From Chiua virens (taxonomy: Eukaryota; Basidiomycota; Agaricomycetes; Boletales; Boletaceae), in assembly GCA_019787685.1 (NCBI GenBank), contig JAHNUO010000028.1, positions 1-64,000 on the forward strand: a DNA stretch of 64,000 nucleotides, read 5' to 3'. Shown piece by piece: positions 38,605 to 47,663 of this stretch. Below the pieces are notes generated by a model that saw nothing but the letters and a program-made list of their open reading frames with translations, was not told the DNA's origin and searched no databases. How positions within the stretch are numbered: the first letter of the stretch is position 1; every line of letters begins with the position of its first letter. The position numbers were made by a program, and so were the translations under genes.

Positions 38605-41600
38605 CTATCCACCTTCTGTTGATCAGACTCTGAATGATCTATTTCATAATTGAGACGATGGAGACTATCCTCATCTTCGACTTTTGTTTTGTCGTCATAA
38701 GAGTGGAACATAGAGTTAAATTCTGTTTGTGTGACTTTTAGTTTTCTTGGGGCATCTGGGTGTGCTTCGTGGAAATCAGAGATGAGATCCGGTGCATTTT
38801 TCAGATTCTTTAGTGGTTCCCAAGTTCTTTCGTCATCATCATAACCTTTCCAGTGGATAAGGTATTCTAAGTGACGTCCTCTCATTCGAGAGTCGACAAT
38901 ATAGTCTGCTTCAAATTCTTCTTCTCAGTCATCTCCGACTACGATAGGTCGTGGTTTATAAACTGGTTGACCTTGAAGATGTTCTTTATACGGTTTGACC
39001 TGAGAAATATTTACAACTGGGTGTATTCGCATGGTCTTAGGAAGTCGAAGCTTTAGAGCATTCGGTCCGTGCATGGATATTATGTCATATGGTCCAATCC
39101 ACTTGTCTGTGAATTTTGGGTGTTGTTTTATTTTTAGGTTTGTTGTGGAGAGCCAGACCTTATCGCCAACGACATAGTGGGGTGGTTCTGACCTCGATTT
39201 ATCAGCGATGTTTTTCATATTTTCCGTGGCTTTATCTATATTAGATTTGGTTTGTTCTAGAACTTCGGAGAAATCCGTAATGTAGTTCTGAGCAGCCGGG
39301 TTTTTCATGGTATGAGGCATAATTCCCATTCTAGGAACATATGAACATGTGATTTCGAATGGAGAGAATTTAGTGGCAGTGTGTTTCTTGCTATTGTATG
39401 AGAATTGCGCGAGAGGAAGCCAATCGGCCCATGTTTTATCCTTCTCGGCACAGAACATGCGAAGATATTGCTGTACTTCTCGATTCATTCGTTCTGATTG
39501 TCCATCTGTTTGTGGGTAATGTGCGGTGCTTAATTTGGGTGTGATTTTTAACCCTGAGCATATATCTTTCATGAGTTGGGAAGCGAATTGTGGTCCTCTA
39601 TCTGAAATGATGGTTTTAGGGAGGCCATGATGTTTCCATATGTGTGAGAGATATAGTTTAGCGAGATTCATAGATGAACACGTTTTGTGACATGGAATGA
39701 ATTCTACTTCTTTGGAGAAGTGATCCACAACTGTGAGAATAGAATCATAGGAGTGTGAAAGTGGGAGATCGGTAATGAAATCTGCTGAGATATCTTCCCA
39801 TGGTAATGCCGGTGTTTCTAAGGGTTGTAGGAGTCCTGCTGTTTTCTGATTGGAACCCTTGAAACGAGCGCATCTTTCACAATGTGAGACATAATTTTTG
39901 ACTTCTTCGTTTATTCGAGGCCAAATGTAAGTTCGTGAGAGAAGCTCTAAAGTTTTGTCATAACCGGGGTGTCCTGCTTCTGGTGTGTCATGAAACATAG
40001 TTATGCATTTGGTTCGTAAAGGATCGGGAATGAAGATTCTATCCCCCTTTCTAAGGAAGGCGTCCTCGACTTTATATCCGATAGATAGTAGATGTTTCAT
40101 GGCATTAGGTGATAGTTTCATGGTTTCATGTTGTATGTCAGATAAGAATTGATCACCATTGTAGAGAAGAGTGACGGCTGATCTTATCTTAGATGGATCC
40201 ATGAGGAGGATTCCTTTGTTATCATCTTCGATTCCGATCATGTGATCTTCTCGTCTGCTTAAAGCATCTGCTTTTCCCATAGTGACTCCAGCCTTGTGGT
40301 GCCAAGTGAAGTTAAAGCGTGAGAGATATTGGGCCCATCTTGCTTGTCTTCGATTAAGATCTTGGCGTGTCATAAACCATGTAAGGTTCTGGTGGTCGTT
40401 CCATATTTCAAATTCATGTTTTGCACCTTCAAGATAATGGCGCCATAGTTCAAGGGAACGGATAACTGAGAGCATTTCTTTATCGGCTATTGGGTAATTT
40501 CGTTCTTCTGGGGTCATAGAGTGGCTATTGTAAGCAACTGGGTGCCATAGTCCTTCTTTTTCTAAAGATAGAACTGCTCCTGTAGCAAAATCCGATGAAT
40601 CACATTCTAGGCGATATTTGGCATTCTGATCCGGGTAAGCTAGGATAGGGGCTGTTGTAAAAGCCTTTTTAAGCATAGTGAATGCTTCGTCACAAGCGAA
40701 GGTCCATTCGAATTTCTGATCCTTTTTAGTTAGGTCATGTAAAGGTCGTGCTATTTTTCCATAATCTTTGATGAATCTGCGATAGAAGTTGGCAAGTCCG
40801 AGGAAACTTCTGATGTGTTTAACTGAGGTGGGAGTTGGCCATTTAGTGACTGCTTTGGTTTTCTCATTATCCATTTTAATTCCATCAGTTCCCACGATCA
40901 TTCCGAGGAAGTCTACTTCTTTTACGCAGAAGAAGCATTTTTCTGGTTTTACGTATAGATCGTTTTCTTTGAGGCATTTAAGCACTTCGAGTACGATTTT
41001 GTCATGAGTTTCATAATCATCGGTGTCGGTGAATATCATAAGATCATCGATGTAGACGACGACGACGCCATTCATGTCGGCAAAGATTTCGTTCATCATG
41101 GTTTGAAACGTTGCTGGTGAGTTACATAATCCAAAGTACATGACGATGGGTTCGAAGGAACCACGGTGGCAGACAAATGCTGCTTTCCATTCATCGCCTT
41201 CTTTGATGCGTACGTTATTGTATCCCCATCGGAGATCCATTTTCATGAAAAGTTTAGCGTCTTTTAATTTATCCACAAGCTGCGAAATAAGCAGCAAGGG
41301 GTAGTTGTTTTTGCTTGTATGTTCGTTTAGGTATCTGTAATCTTGGACCATACGCTTCTTTCCATCTTTCTTAGGGACAAAGAAGACCGGAGATGTCTGT
41401 TCCGACTTAGAGGGTCTGATGTAACCTTTCTTTAATTGGTCATTGATGAATGCGGAAACCTCCTCTTGTTCTGTGACAGAGAGGGGTATTAAGCGACCCT
41501 TCTTTGGAATGAAAGTTTCTTTTAGGTCAATGCTGTGATCCCATGGTTTGCGTAGTGGTATCCTTTCGGATTCCGTCTTTCCAAATACTTTAGCATATTT

Positions 41601-42407
41601 CATATATTCTCGTGGGACCATCTCTTCAAGAGTGCATTCCTTAGGAGGAGAAGGTGGAGTTTCCATGTTTGTGGTAAAAATGCGAGATTCTGCGATAGAG
41701 TTTGCATATTTAAGTTCTTCTGCAATAATGGAATCCAAGAAATCGTCTTCTTCTTGAGAATGACATGATTCCGGGCATCTCCACATTACAACCGATCCTG
41801 TACTCCAGTCTATATGGGGATTGTGGTGCTTTAACCATGTGTATCTGAGGATAAGGTCGTTCTTTCCAAGGTTGGTAATTTCGGCATCCACTATTTCCCT
41901 GTGACCTTTATAGTCGATCAAGATCTGTGTGGCGTGAGTAATAGCACCCGCTTGATTTTTGGTTCTGTCGACGTTGAAGACTTGAATGGAATGTGGTAGT
42001 GCGTGTGTGGGAAGTTTGTGCTTAGTGACATAATCCTCGTGTATAAAGATCACGTTAGCTCCACTATCTAGAAGCACTTTTGCTCCAACATAACCAATTT
42101 GGTTTACTGGGGATACCAAAATTGGTAATATAATTTCTTTTTCTACCGATGTAGATCTAATGAAAGACCCATCGGGTATTTGTTTTGGGACAGAATTAAG
42201 CACGGAACTATCGTGTCTGCCGCGCTCCGCAGAGATACTGTCAACGCTTTCGTTTTTTGTTGTTTTTGGTGATTTGGGTAGTTTATCCTCTTGCCAGGGA
42301 GGTATTTTGGAATAAGCAAAATCGAACTTTAAAGATACGGCGTTTTCATAGTATTTAGGAAGGGTAGTGCGAACGTGAGATCCCAGTTTACTCAGTTCGC
42401 CTTGCCT
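38550..42407 (-). CDS. Pol polyprotein with chromodomain (-1 frame to gag; one in-frame UGA)
   Basis: The -1 frame opens at the GGGAAAA heptamer and stays open to a UGA at 38927-38925, then continues in the same frame to 38550. Domains in order: aspartic protease (LLDSGANVIFIHEDYV), reverse transcriptase (MKMDLRWGYNNVRI, VVVYIDDLMIF), RNase H (YRLECDSSDFATGAVLS, NDHQNLTW), integrase zinc site (HDTPEAGHPGYDKT...CERCARF), integrase core (ADFITDLPLS, TIISDRGPQF, TDGQSERMNREVQ). After the UGA comes a chromodomain (EYLIHWKGYDDDERTWEPLKNL). Apart from the UGA no frame break was seen, so the enzyme parts look intact. The last 54 nt of the frame lie inside the 3' LTR. Confidence 0.93.
38605..38618 (-). 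other. Purine-rich tract next to the 3' LTR (candidate PPT)
   Basis: On the element's sense strand the bases just before the 3' LTR read AGAAGGTGGATAG, purine-rich with two T. Its position directly beside the LTR is where plus-strand DNA synthesis is primed in LTR elements. Confidence 0.5.
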
Positions 42408-43564
42408 TTTCCCTTCTTTTCGGTTTCGTATTTGTCATAATAATAAGCCTGTACTTCTTCAGGGGTCATTCCTCGGATGGCCGCAAAAGGGTCCTTATCC
42501 GGGACTGAAGAAGTGGAAGCCTTAGGGGTTTCCTTTTGAGATGTGGATCTCGCTTTTCGAGTTTTACCACATGAGGCCTTGTGATTTCCGGCGTAAAATT
42601 TGCACTCTGGGCATTGCACTTTGGGTTTAGGGCACTCTCTTGGGATGTGTCCCTTTTCTCTGCAGTTGAAGCATTTATTGTTGGGGTTGACCTTCTTTTG
42701 GCCGAATGCCCTTACTTCTTTGCCGGTAAACCAGCCATCTTCGTCTTGCTCATATGTCACAGCCCCTATGTCCATTGCATTGGGGTCCTTCTGTTTCCAG
42801 TTCCTTTCTCCTCGGACATAATTGATTGACTCAAAGGAGTTACCTGCCGTGTGAATTGCAGCAAGGTATTTGGTTACCGCCTGATTGCGGTTGGAAATGT
42901 AGGAGGGGTGTGCGGAGTTTGTATAGATCAGATCATTCGGGTCTTGCCGTTGTCCGTCTTTGAAGATTTGGAATATTATGCTTCTGGCGGTATTTGTTTC
43001 CAGAAGCCTTATGGCATGTGTGGGGTCAATCTGGGCTTGTTGCCACAGGTTTTCCCATCGAACTATGAAGTCTTTGACCCTCATGTTACCCTGCTTGAGG
43101 TTTTCCAATTGGGTACGAGCCCAGTCCACTTTATTGTTTTGTCGGAACATTCCTTCTATGTCCACGACCAGTTGTGCCCATGTAAGTTTAGAACCTTGAG
43201 CTAATCTTGTCTTGGCGAATTGTGAGCTTTTTGCTCCTTTGAGACGTGAGAGTATGGTGAGTACCGCATGATGTGAGTTAGGGGCGATAGCCCTCTGATT
43301 GATGTCAAGCCATCCTTTCATCTTTGCCCACCATTCTTCGAATTTGGTTTGATCTCTGTCATAGAGACCGGGGTCTGCAAATATTTCGACTTTGGATGAG
43401 GTGGCAGCTGGTGCAGCTGCTCCAGCGTTTATTTTGTTTTCTAGTGTTGCGACTACATTTGTCAATTCTTGGACCAGCCAAGCCGATGCCGTGAGACAAT
43501 CTCCATCGTTCAACGATTGGTTGTTTAGATCTTTGAGGGCGGTGGCATAGGTGTATCCTGACAT
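42392..43564 (-). CDS. Gag (nucleocapsid/capsid) protein of the gypsy element
   Basis: 390 codons from an ATG at 43564. A Ty3-type capsid region is indicated by DPGLYDRDQTKFEEWWAKMKGWL and FRQNNKVDWARTQLENLKQG. A CCHC zinc knuckle CFNCREKGHIPREC lies at about residue 290, followed by a second Cys-rich unit (CPECKFYAGNHKASC). The C-terminus is Lys-rich and contains the -1 frameshift heptamer 12 nt before the stop. The ATG is 2 nt after the stop of the preceding ORF. Confidence 0.9.
   Translation of the reverse strand: MSGYTYATALKDLNNQSLNDGDCLTASAWLVQELTNVVATLENKINAGAAAPAATSSKVEIFADPGLYDRDQTKFEEWWAKMKGWLDINQRAIAPNSHHAVLTILSRLKGAKSSQFAKTRLAQGSKLTWAQLVVDIEGMFRQNNKVDWARTQLENLKQGNMRVKDFIVRWENLWQQAQIDPTHAIRLLETNTARSIIFQIFKDGQRQDPNDLIYTNSAHPSYISNRNQAVTKYLAAIHTAGNSFESINYVRGERNWKQKDPNAMDIGAVTYEQDEDGWFTGKEVRAFGQKKVNPNNKCFNCREKGHIPRECPKPKVQCPECKFYAGNHKASCGKTRKARSTSQKETPKASTSSVPDKDPFAAIRGMTPEEVQAYYYDKYETEKKGKGKAN
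42407..42413 (-). promoter_or_regulatory. Candidate -1 ribosomal frameshift site (G GGA AAA)
   Basis: In the gag frame the codons are AAG GGA AAA GGC AAG GCG AAC TGA. G GGA AAA fits the X XXY YYZ slippery pattern, and a -1 shift there enters the open pol frame without meeting a stop. A downstream pseudoknot or stem was not modelled. Confidence 0.7.
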
Positions 43565-43566
43565 GT

Positions 43567-43836
43567 TTAGTTATCGGTTTGGTTATCCCAATCGCCTGTG
43601 TTTACTGGTGCATTCCAAGGACCCGCGGTGTTGTTAATAACGGGGGGTGCCTGGTACTGGAAATCTTGTTGTTCGTAGGGGGCGTAAAGGGCAAAGATGA
43701 CCGTGTATTCGTTGAATTGGATTCTGAAGTTCAAGGATCTTTGGTAGTTGATAAGGTTTTTTGAGACTTGGTAGAATACGAAGAGGATTGTAAGGAAGAT
43801 TACAAAGATTGCTGCAAAGATAAAATATGCTAGCAT
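43567..43836 (-). CDS. Small membrane-segment ORF upstream of gag in the gypsy element
   Basis: 89 codons, ATG at 43836, stop UAA at 43569-43567. The first 25 residues (MLAYFIFAAIFVIFLTILFV...) form one strong hydrophobic segment, followed by a Lys/Arg/Asn region and a polar Asn/Pro/Gln-rich tail. It could be a single-pass membrane protein or a signal-anchored leader; no known retrotransposon domain is recognised. This ATG is the first AUG on the sense strand after the predicted transcription start. It directly follows the UAG of the preceding open frame, in the same frame, and its own stop is 2 nt from the gag ATG. Confidence 0.65.
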   Translation of the reverse strand: MLAYFIFAAIFVIFLTILFVFYQVSKNLINYQRSLNFRIQFNEYTVIFALYAPYEQQDFQYQAPPVINNTAGPWNAPVNTGDWDNQTDN

Positions 43837-44433
43837 CTAGTGATTGTATCTCCTAGGTGTTTTAAGGGCGTTTCGAGGTCTAAGGTATGGACGCTCGATG
43901 TTATCGTACTGTGAGTAGGGGCAAATTCGGGAAGGTACTAGGTTAGCTTTGTAGCGCCTAAGTATTCTTTTCCTTTCTAAGTCCGTTCGCGCGTTTCTCC
44001 TTTCTATCTCACGAGGTGGGAGCCAATCGTTAGGGTCTCCTAAACTTTCCTCAGACGGCTCTCGTAATGGAGCAGGTGGGAATGGTGACGGTTCTCTTTT
44101 GGGAATGGGAGCGGGAAAATATTTGCGCTTCACCTCTGGTTCCTCTGTTGGATACCGTAATTCCGGGCTGTCGGACCGGGTTGACTCTCTTTCACTAGAG
44201 TAGTCTGGGAGCGAAGAGTCGTCTCCTAAGAAGTGGCCTAGTAAGGCGTGGAAAATCTCTGTGTCTGTCCTGTCCTCGGGATCAAGATCCTCTAAGGCAA
44301 CTACCTCGGCAAGATAGGCGGTGTCAAGTACGTAGGGTTCTTCCTTTATATCAGGGAAGGCCTTGTTGGCGGCGGCGACAATGGAGAGAGGGAGGGATGT
44401 CACTATTTTTTGTGGTCTCAGTAAAGAGGACAA
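43837..44433 (-). other. AUG-less open frame in the gypsy leader (acidic, Pro/Glu/Arg-rich)
   Basis: About 200 codons are open on the sense strand, ending in UAG immediately before the ATG of the membrane ORF. The frame contains no ATG at all; the leftmost possible start shown is a TTG at 44433, and stops lie further upstream. The would-be product is acidic then Pro/Arg-rich (EEPEVKRKYFPAPIPKREP, then ERKRILRRYKANLVPSR), protein-like in composition. Whether it is translated from a non-AUG start, reached by splicing, or is only a structured leader is unknown. Confidence 0.45.
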
Positions 44434-44620
44434 TGAGCGACGAGTGCGCTATCGACTTCTGCGCTATGTGGACCTTTGGTCTCGAGCGGCTTTCGAAGAG
44501 GATAAAATCTTCTGTTCAAAGGGTTGCGACTTACTCTGTGCGCTTGTTCCTCTTGTTTAGTGGTAAGACGGCTATGACGAGGTCGAGGGACTTGACAGTA
44601 GTATCGACGGCGAAGAAAGC

Positions 44621-44631
44621 AACAAAGTTCT
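44621..44631 (-). other. Primer binding site of self-priming (Tf1) type
   Basis: On the sense strand AGAACTTTGTT lies 2 nt after the 5' LTR. It is exactly complementary to AACAAAGTTCT within the same LTR (44733 down to 44723), at the predicted 5' end of the transcript. No tRNA 3'-end complement (starting TGG) is seen at this position. Confidence 0.75.
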
Positions 44632-44633
44632 AA

Positions 44634-45058
44634 TGAAACAACCTAGAACAAGACTAGACTGTTAAAGTGTAGTGGATGAAGTGAGAGGGGGTTCAGTCCA
44701 GTGAAGAGGCAAAAACTCCAAGAGAACTTTGTTAGAGCTCTCTGGCTGTCATTCATGGGGTTTATATACTACATGGATATCGGAGTTCTAATCTGAGTAT
44801 GAACTACGTAGATAAGCATAATGTATCCTATTGGATGATAAGGTGTGAATGGAATGAGTCATAGATAAGAGCATAGCCTTGCACTGCCGATAATGAGTCA
44901 GTGATAAGGGAAATGAAAGATAAGAGGCATGTGTTGATGGATGCTGTGTTATTGTGGCAGCCAATCGGATATGATCTTTTGGACAGCCTTGACATGAGGT
45001 GTTTTAGAATCGATTGAACATTGGAGAAAAGAAGTGAGGAAAAGTTGATATCGTAACA
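44634..45058 (-). repeat. 5' LTR of the gypsy element
   Basis: 425 bp, TG...CA, two differences from the 3' LTR. It contains a TATA box (listed separately). The start of R can be placed at about 44733 because the 11-nt self-primer begins there. Confidence 0.95.
44761..44768 (-). promoter_or_regulatory. TATA box of the gypsy LTR promoter
   Basis: Sense strand TATATAAA. Its first base is 35 nt upstream of the AACAAAGTTCT self-primer, the right spacing for that sequence to be the RNA 5' end. Confidence 0.7.
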
Positions 45059-47368
45059 CTTGGCCTTGAAGCACCGGATGATACCCTGATTGTTTGGCTG
45101 AACATGTGTGGTGAGGTTGGGCTCAAAGTTGATGACTCGGATGTTGGTGAGGGTGTCCGGCACGACATGTCCCGAAAAATTGTCCTGCAAAAGTAGGACT
45201 TTCCGAGCCTCATTCCTGAGCCTCTGATCCCAATCCAACAGCCACTCTTGATATAGTGTGGTTGTCATCCATGCCTTGGCATTGTTCCGATAGTTAAACC
45301 CATGTTGTTCGCCAGTCTTGTTTCGGAATGCGCGTGGCTTGCAAGCTTTTCCAATAATGAATGGAAGGAGTTTTTTGGACCCGTCCGCATTTGCAGTGAA
45401 TGCAAAGGTGAGTTGTATCTTCTTCCCCTTGGTTCCAGAGGTCTGCTTGTTTGCGAGCCCACGGTCTGGCGGCATGCTGCAGAGAAGTGTTTCGTGGCAT
45501 GAGCCTGAGTGTTGACACCATAACTAATAAAAGTTGGCAAGAACATACACATAGAAAAGTGCAGTTTCATCCATATTAAAAATGTCACGCCGCTCATAAC
45601 CACCTTCCTTGATGAGCTCTTGAATGCGAAGTTGCTCCTTTGCAGCAGTGTCAGGATGTGTGGACGCAGCTTCACCGTGTTGCTTGATATTCTTCAACCC
45701 ATTTCGTGTCTTGAAACTGGCCAACCACCCGTCGCTCAGCATGAGCTGTTCATCTTTTGGCACGCAAGCAAGATCAGCAAAGGTCTTCCATTTCTGGCGA
45801 AGAACTTCGCCCGTGAGAATCAGCCCGTCTGCCATCGCCTTTGAAACCCAAAGTTCCAACATTTCTGTAACTTCAGGGTGTTGGGTCTGGCGGACTCTTT
45901 TGGCAGAGGGTGCAGAATCCCTGCTCGTCTGATATTCAGCTCGCCACCTTTCTTCATCTTTGACCCATGAGGAGATCAATGGCTGCTTGATCCTGAGGCA
46001 AGGATAGACCTTTTGGAAGTGGGCTGCTGTTTTCGTCTGGACCTGACCATGTTTATTATGCCAATCCAAGATCTCAATTCGTTGTTGCAGTGTTGCATTT
46101 CCTGTTTTTTTTTTTTACCTCTGTAGGCAGCTTGGACTTCTTGGCAGGTGTCAGAGTGCTCTTAGTTGGACCTATGCAAATGGGACACTTAGTATAGTGT
46201 GCAGCATCATCAAGAGTCAAAATCCTACACTTCCGCTTCTTCGAGGGAGCCCCACTCTTTCTCCCAGCAAGTACCTCTAGCTTCTGGACAATTTCTTTGT
46301 CCTTTGGACATAACTTCTCAAGACTTTGTCCATAATTAGAAGCACCATTCAAGATTTTGACCACCCGTTCTTCATCAACCAGATTCCCATCACCATCAAG
46401 CCAGTCTTGGTCAGCTTCCGAGACAGGTTGACCAGCTTTCAGCAGTGCCTCAAGCTTGGCTTTCCAGTCCTGAGTCTGATCGCTGAAGGTAATATATCCC
46501 GGCTGTAGTGCAATACTCAGGGGGATTGAAAGAATAGAAAAGAGGGTGAAGGAATGTGATTCCGTTCGACCCAGGGACAACACTGAGTTGGTGAACGACG
46601 AATAATGGTTTTTGAGTAGTCCGAGGTGAATCCGGGGCGAATCCGGATTAAAACAGATAGAAAGGCAGACATGGCAGTCCAAATCCGGATCGATAAAACA
46701 CGAGGAAAGCGAGAGAAAACGAATGTCAACTGAAAACGATGTGAGACAGATGCACACAGGCAAAAGCTACTGTATTTTTGTCAATACAGTGAATTTATAG
46801 TCCTCGGGAATACCCTCAGACTCGTCCTAAGTAAGGATAATAATAAAAAGAAGGTTTTCATATGGTATAAAGTTCGAGAGGCACCCGAACATCCCTGCAA
46901 GGGCTGCGTGACATGGTCTAGCCAATGCTAAGTATGAATAAGGAGCATCAAAAATAAAATAAAAGAGTCTGAGGCAAAACGGGCACAGATACAGCAATCC
47001 AGATGAGTTCGCACATGCAGACAGATCAGGATCAGGATTGGGTGACGACAGGGTGCAGAAACGTGCTATGCGAGCACAGGGAATACCTATTCCCTACATC
47101 GCGAAGCTTGGTTAAACCCTTATTTAGAACCTCGATAGGTTTCATGACTAGGATGTCGAGAATCTTGGGATGTTCTTGGGTCGTTCTTACCATCCCAGGA
47201 CAGAAGGAAAAAATATTATATAAAAAATTTCCCAATAAAGCACCCTATTCACACACATTATGGGTTATGAAGGCTAAAAAATGCTATGGGTTATGGACAC
47301 AAAATCCCTGCAAACGGACATGGGAAATGGAAAAATGTATGGGTTTTCACAGAGTATGGGTTATCTGG

Positions 47369-47394
47369 GGTATGGGTTATATCAGCTTCAACTG
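47369..47394 (-). repeat. Right terminal inverted repeat of the pogo-type element
   Basis: Reverse complement begins CAGTTGAAGCTG and ends AACCCATACC. It is followed by TA at 47395-47396. Confidence 0.9.
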
Positions 47395-47663
47395 TACTTA
47401 TCGAAACACCAAATTCACGGAGTTCAAATTTATTAGCTTTTTCCTTGGAACTTTTCAGGAATTGGACATCCGGTCCGCCTTTAAGGCTGTTCAGTGTGTA
47501 TGTGTGCAGATCCCAAATCGGGTTCTGAGCATTTGAACTTGAAAGGAGCACACAATATGAGGGACATAAAAAGCATGCAGCTTCTGAGTGTGGTCCCAAC
47601 CACTTGGTTGTACATCTCTGACTTTTATTTTGCATACTGACTTGGAACGACACACAACCCTTG

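Larger units (their letters stand above)
38180..45058 (-). mobile_element. Ty3/gypsy chromodomain LTR retrotransposon, complete with target duplication
   Basis: Two 425-bp direct LTRs (TG...CA) bound the element, flanked by the 5-bp duplication CTTGG at 38175-38179 and 45059-45063. Internal order on the minus strand: 5' LTR, self-priming PBS, AUG-free leader with an open frame, small membrane ORF, gag with zinc knuckle, pol (protease, reverse transcriptase, RNase H, integrase), chromodomain, purine-rich tract, 3' LTR. This gene order with integrase after RNase H and a terminal chromodomain places it among the Ty3/gypsy chromoviruses. Confidence 0.95.
37455..46763 (-). pseudogene. Pogo-type transposase (HTH plus DDE domain), split by the gypsy element and frame-broken
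   Basis: Coding pieces on the minus strand: an N-terminal extension (46763 to about 46080), an HTH/CENP-B-like DNA-binding region and first catalytic segment (about 46069-45540), an intron (about 45485-45540), the rest of the DDE domain (to 45064), then, beyond the inserted gypsy, the C-terminal part (38179-37455). The target site CTTGG joins FKAK to YRAQF when the insertion is ignored. Catalytic Asp in NMDET and QDNFSGH are present, but the third site reads HVQPNNQG where this family has MDQG. The extension and the DNA-binding region are in different frames, separated at a run of twelve T (46105-46116 on the plus strand). The 5' end is not resolved; the first part of the N-terminal ORF may be intron. 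Confidence 0.85.
37262..47394. mobile_element. Pogo-type (Tc1/mariner superfamily) DNA transposon, interrupted by a gypsy element
   Basis: The ends are near-perfect inverted repeats: CAGTCGAAGCTG at the left and CAGTTGAAGCTG in reverse complement at the right, extending 26 bp with three mismatches. TA lies on both sides (37260-37261 and 47395-47396), the TA target duplication expected of pogo/mariner elements. Without the inner gypsy insertion (38180-45058 plus one CTTGG copy) the element is about 3.2 kb. Multiple copies of TATGGGTT/AACCCATA lie just inside both ends. The single gene is a pogo-type transposase on the minus strand, now broken. Confidence 0.9.

Noticed and set aside
43837..44433. 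Leader frame of the gypsy element as an ordinary CDS
   Set aside because: The frame has no ATG and follows in-frame stops, so it is reported as an AUG-less open frame rather than a standard gene.
47255..47394. TATGGGTT copies as telomere-like repeats
   Set aside because: Spacing is irregular and they coincide with the pogo ends; fungal telomere arrays are regular TTAGGG-type tandems.
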